From an uncultured Eubacteriales bacterium (GTDB lineage: Bacteria > Bacillota > Clostridia > Oscillospirales > Oscillospiraceae), in contig URPU01000034.1 in the NCBI GenBank assembly GCA_900549865.1, forward strand, positions 1 through 22,984: a stretch of 22,984 nucleotides of DNA, read 5' to 3'. Below the pieces are notes generated by a model. It saw only the letters and a list, made by a program, of their open reading frames with translations. It had not been told where the DNA came from and made no database searches. Both the position numbers and the translations under genes were made by a program. The first letter of the stretch is position 1. Each line of letters starts with the position of its first letter. This document shows positions 13,746-22,190 of this stretch, in pieces.

Positions 13746-16577
13746 ATGCAGAACAATATTTACATCAAAGGCGCAAGAGAAAACAATCTTAAAAACATTG
13801 ATCTTGAAATTCCGCGCGACAAGCTTGTCGTCATAACCGGGCTTTCCGGCAGCGGCAAGTCCAGTCTCGCGTTTGACACAATTTATGCCGAGGGGCAGCG
13901 CAGATACGTTGAAAGTCTCAGCTCATACGCAAGGATGTTCCTTGGCCAGATGGACAAGCCGGACGTGGATTATATAGACGGGCTTTCGCCTGCGATATCC
14001 ATCGACCAGAAAACAACGTCGAAAAACCCGCGCTCCACAGTGGGCACGGTTACGGAAATATACGACTATCTCCGCCTTCTCTGGGCGCGGATAGGCGTGC
14101 CGCACTGCCCGAAGTGCGGCCGGGAGATACAGCAGCAGAGCATCGACCAGATAGTTGACAGGATAATGGAGCTGCCCGAGGGCACAAGAATACAGATACT
14201 TGCCCCTGTCGTGCGCGCCCGGAAGGGTGAGCACGTCAAGGTGTTCGAGGACGCGAAGAAGTCCGGTTATGTCCGCGCCCGCGTGGACGGCAATATCTAT
14301 GACCTCTCGGAAGAGATAAAGCTGGAAAAAAACAAAAAGCATAATATTGAGATAATCGTTGACCGCCTTGTCATCAAAAAGGACATTGTGCGACGCCTGA
14401 CGGACTCGGCGGAGACGGCGCTTGCGCTTTCCGGCGGGCTGCTGTTTGTGGACATCCCGAACGAGGAAAGGCAGATCGCTTTCTCGCAGAACTATGCCTG
14501 CGAAAACTGCGGCATATCCATAGAGGAGCTGACGCCGCGCCTGTTCTCCTTCAACAGTCCGCACGGCGCGTGCCCGACGTGCACCGGCCTCGGCGTGCAG
14601 CTTCTGGTCGATCCGGCGCTCATCATGCCAAACCCGAATCTCAGCATTATGGACGGCGGCATCACCGCCTCCGGCTGGGGCAACGTCAAGGGCGACTCTA
14701 TTTCACGTATGTACTTTGAGGCGCTTTCGCGCCGCTATCACTTCAAGCTGACAGACCCCATAAAGGACCTGCCGCAGGAGGCGGTGGACGCGATACTCTA
14801 CGGAACGAAGGGGGAGGCGCTCCAGCTCCACTATGAAAAGGCGGAGGGCTTCGGCGTGATAAAGCGCGAGTTCGAGGGCATCGTCAACAACCTTGACCGC
14901 CGCTATAAGGAAACGCAGAGTCCGTCCATGCGCGCTGATATAGAGGAATGCATGTCCGAGACGCCGTGCCCCGCGTGCAAGGGGAAGCGGCTGAAGGATT
15001 CCGCGCTTGCGGTCACTGTCGGCGGGATGAATATCGCGCAGTTTACGGAGCTTTCCGTCGTAAAGGCGCTTGATTTTATCGGCGGGCTTGAGCTCACGCC
15101 GAAGGAACAGCTCATCGCGGAGAGAATAATAAAAGAGATAAGATCCCGGCTGGGCTTCCTGCAGGATGTCGGGCTTGGTTACCTTACGCTCTCCCGCTCC
15201 GCCGCGACGCTTTCCGGCGGCGAGAGTCAGCGCATCCGCCTTGCAACGCAGATAGGCTCCAGCCTCATGGGCGTGCTGTATATTCTGGATGAGCCGAGCA
15301 TCGGCCTGCACCAGCGGGATAACGCAAAGCTCTTGGCCACGCTCAAGCAGCTGCGCGACCTCGGCAATACTCTCATCGTTGTCGAGCATGACGAGGAGAC
15401 GATGCGTGCGGCGGACTATGTCGTTGATATCGGCCCCGGTGCCGGTGTGAACGGCGGACGCGTTGTGTGCGCGGGCTCGATAGAGGATATCTGTGCATGT
15501 CCGGAGTCTGTGACGGGGCAGTACCTCAGCGGGAAAAAGCACATCCCTGTTCCGGCAGAGCGCCGCGCCGGAAACGGGAAGAGCCTTGTTATACGCGGCG
15601 CGCGTGAAAATAACCTTAAGAATATCGACGTAGAGCTGCCGCTTGGCAAGATAATCTGCGTCACGGGCGTTTCCGGCAGCGGCAAATCGTCGCTCATAAA
15701 CGAGATACTTTATAAGACCCTTGCCGCGGAGAAAAACCGCACAAAGGTCAGGCCCGGCCTGTGCGACGGGATAGACGGCCTTGAATATGTGGACAAGGTC
15801 ATCGCGCTTGACCAGAGTCCGATAGGCCGCAGCCCGCGCTCGAACCCGGCGACCTACACGGGCGTATTCAATGATATACGCGACCTTTTCGCCTCCACGC
15901 AGGACGCCAAGCTGCGCGGCTATTCGCAGGGGCGCTTTTCCTTCAACGTGAAGGGCGGGCGCTGTGAGGCGTGCACCGGCGACGGGCTGATAAAGATAGA
16001 GATGCACTTCCTGCCGGACGTTTATGTGCCGTGCGATGTGTGCGGCGGCAAGCGCTACAACCGTGAAACGCTGGAAGTGAAGTACAAGGGCAAGAGCATT
16101 GCCGACGTGCTGGACATGACGGTGGAGGAAGCGTGTTCCTTCTTTGCAAGCCAGCCCCGTATACTCGGCAAGATACAGACGCTTTATGATGTCGGTCTGG
16201 GTTACGTCAAGCTTGGCCAATCCAGCACGACGCTCTCCGGCGGCGAGGCGCAGCGCGTGAAGCTTGCAACGGAGCTTTCCAAGCGCAGCACCGGCAGCAC
16301 CGTTTATGTCCTTGATGAGCCGACGACCGGACTGCACATTGCCGATGTGCACAGGCTCATAAACATCCTTGACCGCTTTGCCGACGCGGGCAACACCGTC
16401 GTCGTTATTGAGCATAACCTGGACGTGATAAAAATCGCGGATCATATAATCGACCTCGGCCCGGAGGGCGGCGACGGCGGCGGAGAGCTGGTATTTGCCG
16501 GCACGCCGGAGGACTGCGCACGCTGCGAGGCAAGCTATACAGGGCAGTATCTCAGGCCGCTGCTGGACATCGGCTGA
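13746..16577 (+). CDS. uvrA: Excinuclease ABC subunit A
   Basis: This is the DNA damage-sensing ATPase of nucleotide excision repair, acting with UvrB. The 943 residues are a normal length. It holds two ABC ATPase halves. The first has Walker A GLSGSGKSS (about 33-41), the UvrB-binding region with CPKCGREIQQQ (about 120), a zinc module CENC...CPTC (about 251-279) and signature LSGGESQRIRLA (about 488). The second has Walker A GVSGSGKSS (about 639-647), the damage-recognition zinc module CEACTGDG...CDVCGG (about 740-765) and signature LSGGEAQRVKLA (about 830). Walker B is seen as ILDEPS and VLDEPT. No key residue is missing. uvrB and uvrC are not in the window. It is followed 27 bp later by recD2. 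Confidence 0.98.
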   Translation: MQNNIYIKGARENNLKNIDLEIPRDKLVVITGLSGSGKSSLAFDTIYAEGQRRYVESLSSYARMFLGQMDKPDVDYIDGLSPAISIDQKTTSKNPRSTVGTVTEIYDYLRLLWARIGVPHCPKCGREIQQQSIDQIVDRIMELPEGTRIQILAPVVRARKGEHVKVFEDAKKSGYVRARVDGNIYDLSEEIKLEKNKKHNIEIIVDRLVIKKDIVRRLTDSAETALALSGGLLFVDIPNEERQIAFSQNYACENCGISIEELTPRLFSFNSPHGACPTCTGLGVQLLVDPALIMPNPNLSIMDGGITASGWGNVKGDSISRMYFEALSRRYHFKLTDPIKDLPQEAVDAILYGTKGEALQLHYEKAEGFGVIKREFEGIVNNLDRRYKETQSPSMRADIEECMSETPCPACKGKRLKDSALAVTVGGMNIAQFTELSVVKALDFIGGLELTPKEQLIAERIIKEIRSRLGFLQDVGLGYLTLSRSAATLSGGESQRIRLATQIGSSLMGVLYILDEPSIGLHQRDNAKLLATLKQLRDLGNTLIVVEHDEETMRAADYVVDIGPGAGVNGGRVVCAGSIEDICACPESVTGQYLSGKKHIPVPAERRAGNGKSLVIRGARENNLKNIDVELPLGKIICVTGVSGSGKSSLINEILYKTLAAEKNRTKVRPGLCDGIDGLEYVDKVIALDQSPIGRSPRSNPATYTGVFNDIRDLFASTQDAKLRGYSQGRFSFNVKGGRCEACTGDGLIKIEMHFLPDVYVPCDVCGGKRYNRETLEVKYKGKSIADVLDMTVEEACSFFASQPRILGKIQTLYDVGLGYVKLGQSSTTLSGGEAQRVKLATELSKRSTGSTVYVLDEPTTGLHIADVHRLINILDRFADAGNTVVVIEHNLDVIKIADHIIDLGPEGGDGGGELVFAGTPEDCARCEASYTGQYLRPLLDIG

Positions 16578-16604
16578 TCTTGAATTGAACGGAGGCATCC
16601 CTCA

Positions 16605-18827
16605 ATGGAACAGGACTATGAGCTTCTTGAGCTTTCCGGCACGGTAGACTCTGTAATATATAAAAACGAGGAGAACGGCTATACCGTTCTGCGTCTGCGT
16701 GACGGAAACGGCGAGGCCGTCACTGTCGTGGGCTGCTTCCCGTATGCCGCGCCCGGCGAGTCGATGATAATCAGCGGCACGTGGATGAATCACAGCGTCC
16801 ACGGGCGACAGTTCAAGGCGGAGTTTGCGCAGCGGCTTCTGCCGACGAGCGCCTCCGCGATATATGATTATCTGGCCGGGGGCACGGTGAAGGGCATCGG
16901 CCCTGCTACTGCCGCGCTCATAGTTGACCGCTTCGGCGATAAAACGCTTGACGTGCTGGAGACCGCGCCGGAAAAACTGGCGGAGCTGAAGGGCATAAGC
17001 CTTGCCAAGGCAAAGCAGATGTCAAAGGATTTCCGCCGTCAGGCCGGTGTGCGCAGGATAATGGAATTCGTCTGTTCCTTCGGGATAAGGCCGATACTCG
17101 CCATGCGCATGTATAAATTCTACGGCGACGACGCGCTGGAGCTTCTGCGTGAAAACCCGTACATACTTGCGACCAGCCATATCGGCGGCCGCTTTTCCGA
17201 AGCGGACTCGCTCGCGCTGGAAATGGGGCTGGACGGAAACAGCCGCAACAGAATAAACGCCGCCGCGCTTTTTGAGCTTCGGCATAATCTCAATAACGGC
17301 CATTGCTTCATCCCGCGCGAAAAGCTTGCCGCCGTCACGGCGGAGCTTATAAGCGTTGAGCCGGATGAGGTCAACGACAGCATAGACGAGCTTATCGAGA
17401 CCGGACAGATATGCTATGAGGAGATAGCAAAGTGCAAGGCCTGCTATCTGCCGGAGATATACGAGGCGGAGACAGACGCCGCGGCGCATATGGCGAAAAT
17501 GTGCGCCAGAAAATATAAAGAGGATGTGGATATCCCCGCGCTGATCGCCAGAATAGAAAAGCGGCAGGGGATAGAATATGCGCCCCTCCAGCGGCAGACG
17601 CTGCAGCTTGCGCTTGAAAACCAGCTCGTCGTGATTACCGGCGGGCCGGGTACGGGCAAAACGACGTCTATCCGCGCCATAATCGCGATGTTTGACGCGC
17701 TTGGGCTGAAAACACTGCTGACCGCGCCGACAGGGCGCGCCGCCAAGCGCATGAGTGAGCTCAGCGGAGAGGATGCCGTCACCGTGCACAGGCTGCTTGG
17801 GGCGAAGTTCGCGGAGGACGGCGAGCGCGTCGTGTTCGCAAAGAACGAAGGCGACAGGCTCGACTGCGGCGCAGTCATACTCGACGAATGCTCCATGGTA
17901 GATATCACGCTTATCGACGCGCTTTTGCGCGCGCTGCCGGATGACGCGCGCCTTGTGATGGTCGGCGATGCGGATCAGCTTCCGTCCGTTGGCCCCGGCA
18001 ATGTGTTCTCCGCCGTTATCCGCAGCGGCGTCGTTCCGACTGTGAAGCTCACGGAGATATTCCGGCAGAACGAGGGCAGCAGGATCGTCAGAAACGCGCA
18101 CCTTATAAACAAGGGGGAGCACCCGAACCTTGCGGAGAATACGGGCGACTTTTTCCGCCTGAAAAGGCTTCAGGCCGCAAGCTCCGTCGAAACCATCGTG
18201 GAGCTGTGCGCCGTGCGCCTGCCGGGGAAGATGCACATCCCGCCAAGCGACATTCAGGTGCTGTCGCCGACGCGCAAGGGCGAGCTTGGCACGAAGAACC
18301 TGAACCGCCGGTTACAGGAAGCGCTGAACCCCGCCTCTCCGGAGAAGAAGGAAAAGCTTTTCAGCGACGTCGTGTTCCGCGAGGGCGACAGGGTCATGCA
18401 GATAAAGAATAATTATGATATCCTCTGGCGCAGTGCGGACGGGTCAAGCGCCGGCAGCGGGATATATAACGGCGATATTGGCCGCATTGTGTCAATTGAT
18501 ACGGACGCGGAGAACGTGACCGTCGATTTTGACGGGCGGCTTGCCGCATACGCTTTCGACTCGTTGCTTGAGCTGGAGCATGCGTGGGCCATGACGGTCC
18601 ACAAGTCGCAGGGCAGCGAATACAGGGCTGTCATACTTGCGCTCAGCGCTTCCTCGCAGATGCTGCTGACGCGCGATGTGCTCTATACTGCGGTCACCCG
18701 CGCGAAGGAGATACTCATCATGGTCGGAGACGACCAGACGGCCTATCACATGATAGACAACTACCGCCAGTCCAAGCGCTATACGGCGCTGCGCGTCAGA
18801 CTGCGCAGGCTGTGCGGGGTCGAATGA
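16605..18827 (+). CDS. recD2: RecD2-type SF1B DNA helicase
   Basis: This ATP-dependent 5'-3' DNA helicase is related to RecD but works without RecBC; it is linked to replication fork and repair functions in Gram-positive bacteria. The 740 residues contain an N-terminal OB-like part, helix-hairpin-helix segments around VKGIGPATAALIVDRFG (about 92-108) and LKGISLAKAKQM (about 127), Walker A GGPGTGKTTS (about 345-354), motif II VILDECSM (about 424), motif III GDADQLPSVGPGNV (about 454) and motif VI region AMTVHKSQGSEY (about 661). GGAGG upstream of the ATG supports the start. The stop overlaps the comFC start by 4 bp. The uvrA-recD2 order suggests a DNA maintenance operon. Confidence 0.96.
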   Translation: MEQDYELLELSGTVDSVIYKNEENGYTVLRLRDGNGEAVTVVGCFPYAAPGESMIISGTWMNHSVHGRQFKAEFAQRLLPTSASAIYDYLAGGTVKGIGPATAALIVDRFGDKTLDVLETAPEKLAELKGISLAKAKQMSKDFRRQAGVRRIMEFVCSFGIRPILAMRMYKFYGDDALELLRENPYILATSHIGGRFSEADSLALEMGLDGNSRNRINAAALFELRHNLNNGHCFIPREKLAAVTAELISVEPDEVNDSIDELIETGQICYEEIAKCKACYLPEIYEAETDAAAHMAKMCARKYKEDVDIPALIARIEKRQGIEYAPLQRQTLQLALENQLVVITGGPGTGKTTSIRAIIAMFDALGLKTLLTAPTGRAAKRMSELSGEDAVTVHRLLGAKFAEDGERVVFAKNEGDRLDCGAVILDECSMVDITLIDALLRALPDDARLVMVGDADQLPSVGPGNVFSAVIRSGVVPTVKLTEIFRQNEGSRIVRNAHLINKGEHPNLAENTGDFFRLKRLQAASSVETIVELCAVRLPGKMHIPPSDIQVLSPTRKGELGTKNLNRRLQEALNPASPEKKEKLFSDVVFREGDRVMQIKNNYDILWRSADGSSAGSGIYNGDIGRIVSIDTDAENVTVDFDGRLAAYAFDSLLELEHAWAMTVHKSQGSEYRAVILALSASSQMLLTRDVLYTAVTRAKEILIMVGDDQTAYHMIDNYRQSKRYTALRVRLRRLCGVE

Positions 18828-19492
18828 GCGCCATGCGTGTAAGCGATGTTCTGAACGCGGTGCTGGACGTGCTTTTTCCGCGCCGCTGTCCGTTCTGCCG
18901 GAAGCTGCTGGACGGCAAGCGCATCATCTGCCGCGACTGCGCAAAGTCTCTGCCGCGCGTGCATGAAACCGCGCAGAGCCGCCGCTACGCCAACATTGCG
19001 GAATGCCATTCCGTGCTCTATTATGAGGGCGCAGTGCGCGAATCGCTCCTGCGCTATAAATTCGGCGGCGCGGCGGCTTACGCGGATGCTTATGCAGCCC
19101 TTATGGAAGCGTACCTCGACGACGCACCCCTTGATTGCGATGTTGTCACTTGGGCGCCGCTCAGCAGGAAAAGACTGCGCCGCCGGGGTTACGATCAGGC
19201 GCGCCTGCTTGCCGAACCTGTGGCGGAGCACCTCGGCGTTCCGTGCGCGCAGCTTCTTGTGAAAACGCGCAATAATCCGGCGCAGTCCGGCACAAAGGGC
19301 CGGGATAAGCGCGCGGCGAACGTCTCCGGCGTGTACAGCCCGGCACCGGGCACATCCGCCGCGGGGCTTCGCGTCCTGCTGGTGGACGATATCGTCACCA
19401 CCGGCGCGACGCTTTCTGAGTGTGCACGCGTATTGAAGGCGGCGGGCGCAGATGAAATATTTGCATTGACGCTGGCTATGACAAGGGATTAA
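18824..19492 (+). CDS. comFC: ComFC-like phosphoribosyltransferase-fold protein
   Basis: This protein of the ComF family, 222 residues, is needed for DNA uptake in naturally competent relatives and is otherwise widely conserved. The N-terminal zinc ribbon is CPFC (22-25) and CRDC (36-39). The type I phosphoribosyltransferase domain follows, with LSRKRLRRRGYDQA (about 113-126) and the PRPP loop VLLVDDIVTTGATLSEC (about 184-200). I start at the ATG at 18824, which overlaps the recD2 stop (ATGA); the frame is open 80 codons further upstream but only as a shadow of recD2. Whether the host is competent cannot be told from this window. Confidence 0.93.
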   Translation: MSAMRVSDVLNAVLDVLFPRRCPFCRKLLDGKRIICRDCAKSLPRVHETAQSRRYANIAECHSVLYYEGAVRESLLRYKFGGAAAYADAYAALMEAYLDDAPLDCDVVTWAPLSRKRLRRRGYDQARLLAEPVAEHLGVPCAQLLVKTRNNPAQSGTKGRDKRAANVSGVYSPAPGTSAAGLRVLLVDDIVTTGATLSECARVLKAAGADEIFALTLAMTRD

Positions 19493-19495
19493 TAT
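19466..19495 (+). promoter_or_regulatory. Candidate promoter of mreB inside the end of comFC
   Basis: TTGACG (19466-19471) and TAATAT (19490-19495) are 18 bases apart. The -10 deviates from consensus, so strength is uncertain. A small inverted repeat, ATATAC (19494-19499) and GTATAT (19504-19509), covers the expected start point. Confidence 0.55.
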
Positions 19496-19543
19496 ATACT
19501 TGGGTATATTGATATATAAACACAGATTTTTAGGAGAAGCCGC

Positions 19544-20575
19544 ATGAATATATTTGAAAGAGATATCGCCGTTGATATGGGCACGTCGTCCACGCTGATA
19601 TTCGAACAGGGCAAGGGCGTCGTTACGCGCGAACCCACCGTGGTGGCTGTGGACAAGTTTTCCGGCAAGATCCTCAAGGTCGGGCAGGACGCTCAGAAAA
19701 TGCTTGGCCGCACGCCGGCCAATATCGTCGCCATTCATCCTGTAAATGCCGGCGTCATATCGGATTACGAGATAACGGCGCAGATGCTGCGTGAGCTTAT
19801 AAGCCGCATCACCTCGTTCAGCCTTTTCAAGCCCTGCATCCTCGCCTGCGTTCCCAGCAGCATAAACGGCGTTGAGGAGCGCGCGGTGATAGACGCGGCC
19901 ATCGAGGCCGGCGCGCGCAAGGTGTATCTGCTTGAGACCGCCGTTGCGACGGCGCTCGGCGCGGGCGTGGATATATCCAAGGCGGACGGGCACATGGTCA
20001 TCGATATCGGCGGCGGCACGACAGAGGTCGCCATTATCTCCGCCGGGGGCGTGGTCGAGTGCGAGTCAATCAAGGTCGCGGGCTCCAGCTTTGACGAGGC
20101 CATAGTGAAATTTATACGCGAAAAATACAACGTCCGTATCGGCCTTTCCGCGGCGGAGGAGCTCAAGCGCAGTATTGGCTGCATAATCCAGCGCCCAGAC
20201 GTCGGCATAGAGGAGGTCAAGGGGCAGAACCTCAAGAACGGCCTGCCCAAATCGCTTGAGATAAACTCCACCGAGCTTATAGAGGCCTTTGTTGAGCCGA
20301 TGAACAGGATCCTTGACGCGGTGCATTCCGTGCTGGAGCGCACGCCGCCCCAGCTTGTCGGCGACCTTGATAAAAACGGCATAATCATGTCCGGCGGCGG
20401 CAGTCTTATTTACGGAATCGACAGACTTATCGAGCGCAGCACCAACATCCGCACCGTCGTCGTGGACGACGCGATATCCTGCGCGGCATACGGCGCGGGC
20501 AAGATGCTTCTGCATCTTGAGGATATGCAGGACGGAATGATGAACTTCTACAGGAAGAGGCAGCTTAGAGGCTAA
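19544..20575 (+). CDS. mreB: Rod shape-determining protein, MreB/Mbl family (divergent)
   Basis: This is an actin-like ATPase that forms membrane-associated filaments guiding wall synthesis, 343 residues, normal length. Phosphate 1 motif VDMGTSSTLIF (about 10-20; usually DLGTANT), VPSSINGVEERAVIDAA (about 104-120), phosphate 2 motif DIGGGTTEVAIIS (about 152-164) and the adenosine motif GIIMSGGGSLIYGIDRL (about 282-298) identify the family. The usual LIEEPMAAAIGA segment reads LLETAVATALGA (Glu131, Thr132), so the second Glu and the Pro are replaced. mreC and mreD do not follow; ispD does, 41 bp later. It may be a second MreB-type protein beside a classical mreBCD locus. AGGAG at 19532-19536 sets the start. 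Confidence 0.92.
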   Translation: MNIFERDIAVDMGTSSTLIFEQGKGVVTREPTVVAVDKFSGKILKVGQDAQKMLGRTPANIVAIHPVNAGVISDYEITAQMLRELISRITSFSLFKPCILACVPSSINGVEERAVIDAAIEAGARKVYLLETAVATALGAGVDISKADGHMVIDIGGGTTEVAIISAGGVVECESIKVAGSSFDEAIVKFIREKYNVRIGLSAAEELKRSIGCIIQRPDVGIEEVKGQNLKNGLPKSLEINSTELIEAFVEPMNRILDAVHSVLERTPPQLVGDLDKNGIIMSGGGSLIYGIDRLIERSTNIRTVVVDDAISCAAYGAGKMLLHLEDMQDGMMNFYRKRQLRG

Positions 20576-20616
20576 CGGCCTGAAATTCAGAAATTTATTT
20601 GAAAGAGGTCTGGCGT

Positions 20617-21363
20617 ATGGGTATAAAGGATATATTCAGGAAGAAAGAGACGCCGCCCGTGTGCTCGGCGGTCATTGTGGCGGCCGGAAGCGCACAGCGC
20701 ATGGGCGCGGACAAGGTGATGATGGAGCTGGGCTGTATGCCGGTGCTGGCAAGGACGCTTCTCGTTTTTCAGAACTGCGACGCCGTGGATGAGATAATTG
20801 TCGTGACGCGCATGGAGAAGGTCACGGAGGTTGCCGCGCTGTGCAAGAAATACGGGATAAGCAAGGCAAGCAAGGTCGTGCGCGGCGGGAAAACGCGCAT
20901 GGAATCCGTCCTTGCCGGTGTGTCCGAGGTGAAGAGCGGCGCAAGGCTTATCGCCATCCATGACGGCGCGCGCCCGCTTATAACGGAGGAGCTTATAAAA
21001 AGCACCGTCCTCGCCGCCGATGAATATATGGCGGCGGCGCCCGCCATCCGAAGCACGGATACGCTCAAGGCGGTGGATGAAAACGGCGTTGTGACGGGCA
21101 CGGTCGATAGGGAGCGCACGCTTCGCATTCAGACGCCGCAGATATTCAACGCCGATCTCATAAAGGGCGCGCTGACAAAGGCCGTCAGCGACGGGTTGAC
21201 CCTCACGGACGACTGCGCCGCGATAGAGATAATGGGCGTGAGGACGCACACCGTTCCGGGGGACGAGGATAACATTAAGCTCACCACGCCGCGGGATATG
21301 GAATTTGCGGAAGTGATACTGCGCAGCAGGGGGGATTACAGTGCGGATAGGACACGGCTATGA
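20617..21363 (+). CDS. ispD: 2-C-methyl-D-erythritol 4-phosphate cytidylyltransferase
   Basis: It transfers CMP from CTP to methylerythritol phosphate, the third step of the MEP isoprenoid pathway. The 248 residues contain the nucleotide-binding start VIVAAGSAQRMGADK (about 19-33), IHDGARPLI (about 116-124), the binding motif RIQTPQIFN (about 170) and LTDDCAA (about 196). The second glycine of the usual GxGxR loop is absent (SAQR), as in a number of clostridial homologues. GAGGT about eight bases before the ATG at 20617 favours it over the in-frame TTG at 20599. It overlaps ispF by 23 bp. Confidence 0.95.
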   Translation: MGIKDIFRKKETPPVCSAVIVAAGSAQRMGADKVMMELGCMPVLARTLLVFQNCDAVDEIIVVTRMEKVTEVAALCKKYGISKASKVVRGGKTRMESVLAGVSEVKSGARLIAIHDGARPLITEELIKSTVLAADEYMAAAPAIRSTDTLKAVDENGVVTGTVDRERTLRIQTPQIFNADLIKGALTKAVSDGLTLTDDCAAIEIMGVRTHTVPGDEDNIKLTTPRDMEFAEVILRSRGDYSADRTRL

Positions 21364-21808
21364 CGTTCACCGTCTCGTGGAGGGGCGCAGGCTCATCCTC
21401 GGCGGCGTAGAGATACCGTATGAAAAGGGGCTGGACGGGCACTCCGACGCGGACGTGCTGACCCATGCCCTCATGGACGCGCTTCTTGGCGCGGCGGCGC
21501 TGGGCGACATCGGGCACATCTTTCCCGATGACGACGACGCGTACCTCGGCGCGGACAGCATTGAGCTTTTAAAGCGCGTGTGCGCGATACTGCGCGGGCA
21601 CGGCTTCGGCATCGGCAATGTGGACTGCACTGTCATTGCACAGCGCCCAAAGCTCGCCCCGTATATATCACAGATGCGCGAAAGGCTGGCCTCCGCTATG
21701 GGAATTGACGTCTCCTGCGTCAGCGTCAAGGCCACGACGGAGGAAAAGCTCGGCTTCACCGGCGAGGGGCTCGGCATCGCCGCCCACGCGCTCGCCCTGA
21801 TCGAATAA
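21341..21808 (+). CDS. ispF: 2-C-methyl-D-erythritol 2,4-cyclodiphosphate synthase
   Basis: It cyclises the CDP-methylerythritol 2-phosphate made after IspD and IspE in the MEP pathway. The 155 residues form a normal-length trimer subunit. Metal ligands are seen as YDVHR (Asp8, His10) and His in DGHSDADV (about 33); further signatures are LGDIGHIFPD (about 56) and the C-terminal VKATTEEKLGFTGEGLGI. The start codon is GTG with GGGGGG seven bases upstream, and it lies within the end of ispD, so the two are coupled. IspE is not in the window. A hairpin with T-rich tail follows about 80 bases downstream. Confidence 0.96.
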   Translation: MRIGHGYDVHRLVEGRRLILGGVEIPYEKGLDGHSDADVLTHALMDALLGAAALGDIGHIFPDDDDAYLGADSIELLKRVCAILRGHGFGIGNVDCTVIAQRPKLAPYISQMRERLASAMGIDVSCVSVKATTEEKLGFTGEGLGIAAHALALIE

Positions 21809-21886
21809 CGCCCAATAGCACCCATCGAGGCCACGGCATATGATATAGTGTATCTATGCTGATGGATATCACAGCGACAGTTTGCT

Positions 21887-21923
21887 GCCCGCAGAGCATG
21901 GTACGGCTCTGCGGGCTTTATTA
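21887..21923 (+). terminator. Intrinsic terminator in the ispF-DUF3343 gap
   Basis: GCCCGCAGAGC (21887-21897) pairs perfectly with GCTCTGCGGGC (21906-21916) around an 8-base loop and is followed by TTTATTA. It ends only about 20 bases before the DUF3343 start. It may simply end the ispDF transcript. However, an extended -10-like element TGATATAGT lies at 21841-21849, so it could also be a leader terminator for the next operon. Confidence 0.7.
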
Positions 21924-21941
21924 TATGAGATGGGGATTTAT

Positions 21942-22190
21942 ATGACTCAATACCTTATCATGTGCAGATCTCTGACGTATGCACAGCGTGCGCAAAAGCA
22001 GCTTGAGCGCGCCGGGATAAGCGCCGCCGTCGTCAAGGCGCCGCAGGGGCTGAACACAAGCGGCTGCGGCTATGCGGTCAGCGTCTACAGACACTTTGAC
22101 GAGGCGTATGCGCTGCTGAAAAGCAAAAATATGATAAACGGGAAGATATTCAAAAGTATTGGCGCGGGCGAGTATGCCGAGGTGAAGTAA
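21942..22190 (+). CDS. DUF3343 protein, putative Se/S carrier-like
   Basis: This small protein of 82 residues matches the DUF3343 pattern: an N-terminal beta strand YLIMCRSLTYAQRAQKQLE, IPVKL-like ISAAVVKAPQGL, and the conserved cysteine loop TSGCGYAVSV (about residues 38-47), followed by a helix with FDEAYALL. The family has been proposed to carry selenium or sulfur on its cysteine; this is not proven. I chose the ATG at 21942 with GGGG six bases upstream; in-frame ATG codons at 21930 and 21882 lie in or right behind the terminator hairpin. The stop overlaps the next start (TAATG), so it is coupled to a cysteine desulfurase-like enzyme. Confidence 0.87.
   Translation: MTQYLIMCRSLTYAQRAQKQLERAGISAAVVKAPQGLNTSGCGYAVSVYRHFDEAYALLKSKNMINGKIFKSIGAGEYAEVK

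Noticed and set aside
14703..16598. A 631-codon open frame antisense to uvrA.
   Set aside because: It mirrors a strongly conserved uvrA frame, has no ribosome binding site or family motif, and its Arg/His/Ala-rich composition is typical of the opposite strand of GC-rich genes.
18584..18823. Upstream extension of the comFC frame by 80 codons.
   Set aside because: This part overlaps the conserved end of recD2 in another frame and reads as non-protein-like; the ATGA overlap at 18824 gives the expected family start.
17022..19993. Two 404-codon open frames antisense to recD2, comFC and mreB.
   Set aside because: Both are shadows of genes with intact catalytic motifs on the plus strand, without start signals of their own.
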